Shown piece by piece: positions 62,214-64,000 of a stretch of DNA of 64,000 nt (positions are counted from its first letter, which is position 1; each line of letters begins with the position of its first letter). This stretch comes from Spirochaetaceae bacterium (lineage in GTDB: Bacteria > Spirochaetota > Spirochaetia > SZUA-6 > Bin103). Under the pieces are notes generated by a model, which saw only the letters and a program-made list of their open reading frames with translations, had not been told where the DNA came from and did not search any database. The DNA lies in contig JAPPKD010000287.1 of NCBI GenBank assembly GCA_028820215.1, positions 9,462 through 73,461 of the forward strand, written 5' to 3'. Made by a program: the position numbers and the translations under genes.

Positions 62214-63188
62214 ATGACGGCAGAGAGAATCGAGCAGCGGTCGATCGTCATCGTGATCGTGGCGAGCGTGTCGTTCGGGCTGATCGGCATCGTGATCTCG
62301 CTGGCCAGCCGGTCGGGGGCGGTGTTCCTGGACGGCCTGTTCTCGCTGATCTTCGCGGTGGTCGGACTGCTGACGCTGTACGTGTCCAAGCTCGTGCAGC
62401 GCCCGCGGGACGAGCAGTATCCCTTCGGGTACGCGACGTTCGAACCGATGCTGAACCTGTTCAAGGGGATCCTGATCACGACGGCGCTGCTCTACGCGGT
62501 GTGGACGGCGGTCAGGGCGCTGATGACCGGCGGGCAGGAGGTGGCCGCCATCGGCGGCATCATCTACGCCGCCATCGCGGTGACCGGCGGAGTCGCCCTT
62601 GCGGTGACGCTGCGCAAGCTGGGCCGGAAGTCGGGCTCCCCGATCGTGCAGTTGGACGCCCAGAACGCCGTGATCGACACGATGATCTCGGGCGCGGTCG
62701 GTGTGGCGTTCGTGGCGACGCTGATCATCCAGAACTCGCGGCTGTCCGCGTGGGCCCCGTACGCCGATCCGGTGATCATGCTGGCGATCGCCGCCATCGC
62801 GGCGCCCCAGCCGATCAAGACCATCCGCGCCAACTGGCGGCAGCTCATGGGCAGGGCGCCGGACCGGGCCGTGCAGGACCGGATCGCGGCGCTGGTCGAG
62901 TCGGTCATCGCGCGCGTGCCGCACTCGGAGACGCACCTGCGCACCACCGAGGTGGGACGCTACCTGTACATCCACCTCTACGTGATCGTGCCGGAGGACT
63001 CCACCGAGCCCATCGACGTGCGCCTGCACGACCGGATCAGGCGGGAGATCTTCGAGCAGCTCTCGGGCGAGTTCAGCCACCTGGCGCTGGACGTCGGCTT
63101 CACCATGGACGTCCGCTGGGCGGTCTCCAGCGTGCCGTCGGAGGACCAGGAGACGGTCTATCCCGCGGGCTCCCAGCCGGAGGGCTGA
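62214..63188 (+). CDS. Cation diffusion facilitator transporter
   Basis: 324 residues, six membrane helices and a cytoplasmic C-terminal domain, typical of CDF (YiiP-like) metal exporters. Metal-site Asp residues are in VFLDGLFSLIF (helix 2) and in QLDAQNAVIDTMIS (helix 5). The C-terminal ferredoxin-like part contains SETHLRTTEVGRYLYIHLYV. It exports Zn, Fe, Mn or similar cations in exchange for protons; the metal is not readable because the usual HxxxD is replaced. ATG 62214 is used. Its 3' end overlaps the convergent ureD gene by 31 bases. Confidence 0.85.
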   Translation: MTAERIEQRSIVIVIVASVSFGLIGIVISLASRSGAVFLDGLFSLIFAVVGLLTLYVSKLVQRPRDEQYPFGYATFEPMLNLFKGILITTALLYAVWTAVRALMTGGQEVAAIGGIIYAAIAVTGGVALAVTLRKLGRKSGSPIVQLDAQNAVIDTMISGAVGVAFVATLIIQNSRLSAWAPYADPVIMLAIAAIAAPQPIKTIRANWRQLMGRAPDRAVQDRIAALVESVIARVPHSETHLRTTEVGRYLYIHLYVIVPEDSTEPIDVRLHDRIRREIFEQLSGEFSHLALDVGFTMDVRWAVSSVPSEDQETVYPAGSQPEG

Positions 63189-63907
63189 CCGTTCCGGAAC
63201 GCGTCGACGGCCAGATCGGCGATGCTGCTGATCAGGGTGCCGTCGCGGTCCAGCACGCGCGCCACCGCGACGTCGTCGGCGATGAGCCCGTACGTGCTCA
63301 CCACGCCGGTGCCGGCCAGCGCCGGGCGCAGCGCTTCCAGCTCCGCCACCGCGCGGGCGCCGACGGCGACGCAGCTCGCCCAGCCCAAGTTGGCGCCGAA
63401 GCCGGCCGGCCCGAGGGGCACCGCCGGCGGGTGCAGGTGGTAGCGTTCCCGGTAGACCACCGCGCCGTCGCGGAGGACGGTCAGGTGGTAGGCCAGGTGC
63501 CTGAACGCCCACGTCTCGCCCATCTGGCTGCGGCCCGGACACCCGCACTCCAGCAGCAGGCAGGCGCTGTCGCGGGCGGTGCCGACGACCGTGGACTGGA
63601 CCACGGCGGCGCCCGCGAACGGGATCAGCGGCCGGCCCACCAGGCGCAGGTGGCTGGCGCCGCGGACGGTCGCCACGAGTTGCAGGTGAGCGGGGTCTTC
63701 GCCGGCGCCGGGCAGGCACAGGGTGCTTGCCGGAGGCGCCCAGGTCGCCTGCGCCCGGCCGTCGATCCGGATGCGCTGCAGGTGGCGGTCGCCGTTGCGC
63801 AGGCCGCCTCCCTGGTCGACCGGCACCGCCAGCACGCCGCCCGAGTGCGACAGCACGTTGACGAACAGCGGCGCGCGGCGGCGGGTCCGCCAGCGCCGCC
63901 CGGTCAC
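63158..63907 (-). CDS. ureD: Urease accessory protein UreD/UreH
   Basis: 249 residues. UreD scaffolds nickel loading of urease. Diagnostic stretches: RAPLFVNVLSHSGGVL near the start, RGASHLRLVGRPLIPFAGAA in the middle, and SQMGETWAFRHLAYHLTVLR then YRERYHLHPPAVPLGPAGFG. An in-frame TGA upstream leaves GTG 63907 as the only common start, giving a slightly short N-terminus. A second minus-strand frame ends in TAG at 63950-63948 and stays open to the window edge, so another gene, perhaps a ure gene, lies just outside. Fits the urea made by the adjacent allantoin pathway. Confidence 0.82.
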   Translation of the reverse strand: MTGRRWRTRRRAPLFVNVLSHSGGVLAVPVDQGGGLRNGDRHLQRIRIDGRAQATWAPPASTLCLPGAGEDPAHLQLVATVRGASHLRLVGRPLIPFAGAAVVQSTVVGTARDSACLLLECGCPGRSQMGETWAFRHLAYHLTVLRDGAVVYRERYHLHPPAVPLGPAGFGANLGWASCVAVGARAVAELEALRPALAGTGVVSTYGLIADDVAVARVLDRDGTLISSIADLAVDAFRNGQPSGWEPAG

Positions 63908-64000
63908 GGCCAGCCGCAGCTCGCCGCGCCGGCCGCTCGGGCCGGGGCTAGCCCGCTTCGCTCACCAAGTCGATCGGCTGGCGTGATCGTGGGCCTAAGT

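Overview
This is a GC-rich (visibly well over 60 percent G+C) bacterial chromosomal segment. It is densely packed, with many 1-4 base gene overlaps of the ATGA, GTGA and TGATG type. Bacterial-type ProS, TrkA/TrkH, an LpoB/COG3014 lipoprotein pair, cysD/cysNC and signal-peptide secreted proteins indicate a Gram-negative heterotroph. The mix of phytanoyl-CoA dioxygenase, hydantoinase, Gfo/Idh/MocA and LarA genes, plus the LpoB/COG3014 pair, would fit a GC-rich spirochaete or similar environmental metagenome lineage, but that placement is only a guess. No rRNA, tRNA or CRISPR array was recognised. Only one gene-free stretch approaches 300 bases, and it holds a strange poly-C/poly-G tract. Several frame breaks in otherwise intact genes suggest either recent gene decay or residual assembly error.

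Layout. 1-6935: a DNA-end-processing operon (helicase-like partner cut by the window edge, UvrD helicase, iron-sulfur PD-(D/E)XK nuclease, RecJ). 6937-13426: a lower-GC accessory island holding a P-loop kinase/Nudix fusion, an MqsA-like regulator, a wrecked Phd antitoxin, a 2TM protein, and a tightly coupled trio of unknown protein, PIN nuclease and SF2 helicase. 13578-16145: RNA modification (rsmI, tgt-like, and a probable Arm-type 16S rRNA methyltransferase). 16149-18994: trkAH potassium uptake. 19041-24018: tartrate/malate-type dehydrogenase, diguanylate cyclase, broken phytanoyl-CoA dioxygenase, polyamine-type binding protein, LarA. 24133-31575: a repeated heptad coiled-coil membrane protein gene (two full copies and a scrap at 44621), CotH-like and SMP-30 genes, AAA/DUF4143 ATPase, two oxidoreductases. 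31568-33600: hydantoinase B with an internal stop, and a small zinc-ribbon partner.

33608-42463 is the most coherent metabolic block. cysD and cysNC make PAPS and are divergent from a five-gene operon of sulfotransferase, GPP34-like protein, cytochrome P450, phosphotransferase-fold kinase and 14-TM drug exporter. I infer that it makes and exports a sulfated small molecule or lipid. 42482-50068 holds HyuA, a Fur-like control region, an Fpg/Nei-type glycosylase, a DM13 protein, a DUF433 regulator and the LpoB lipoprotein locus. 50084-55655 holds a broken HD hydrolase, a broken membrane-anchored EEP phosphatase, an M50 protease, a NYN-LOTUS protein, purM and a MOSC protein. 55658-64000 holds proS, a DUF402 protein, an allantoin-to-urea pathway (puuE, allantoicase, allA), an oxidoreductase, a CDF transporter and ureD.

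Two candidates for undescribed systems stand out: the unknown/PIN/helicase trio at 9925-13426 (a plausible defence or toxin-antitoxin-like module), and the sulfotransferase-GPP34-P450-kinase-exporter operon.
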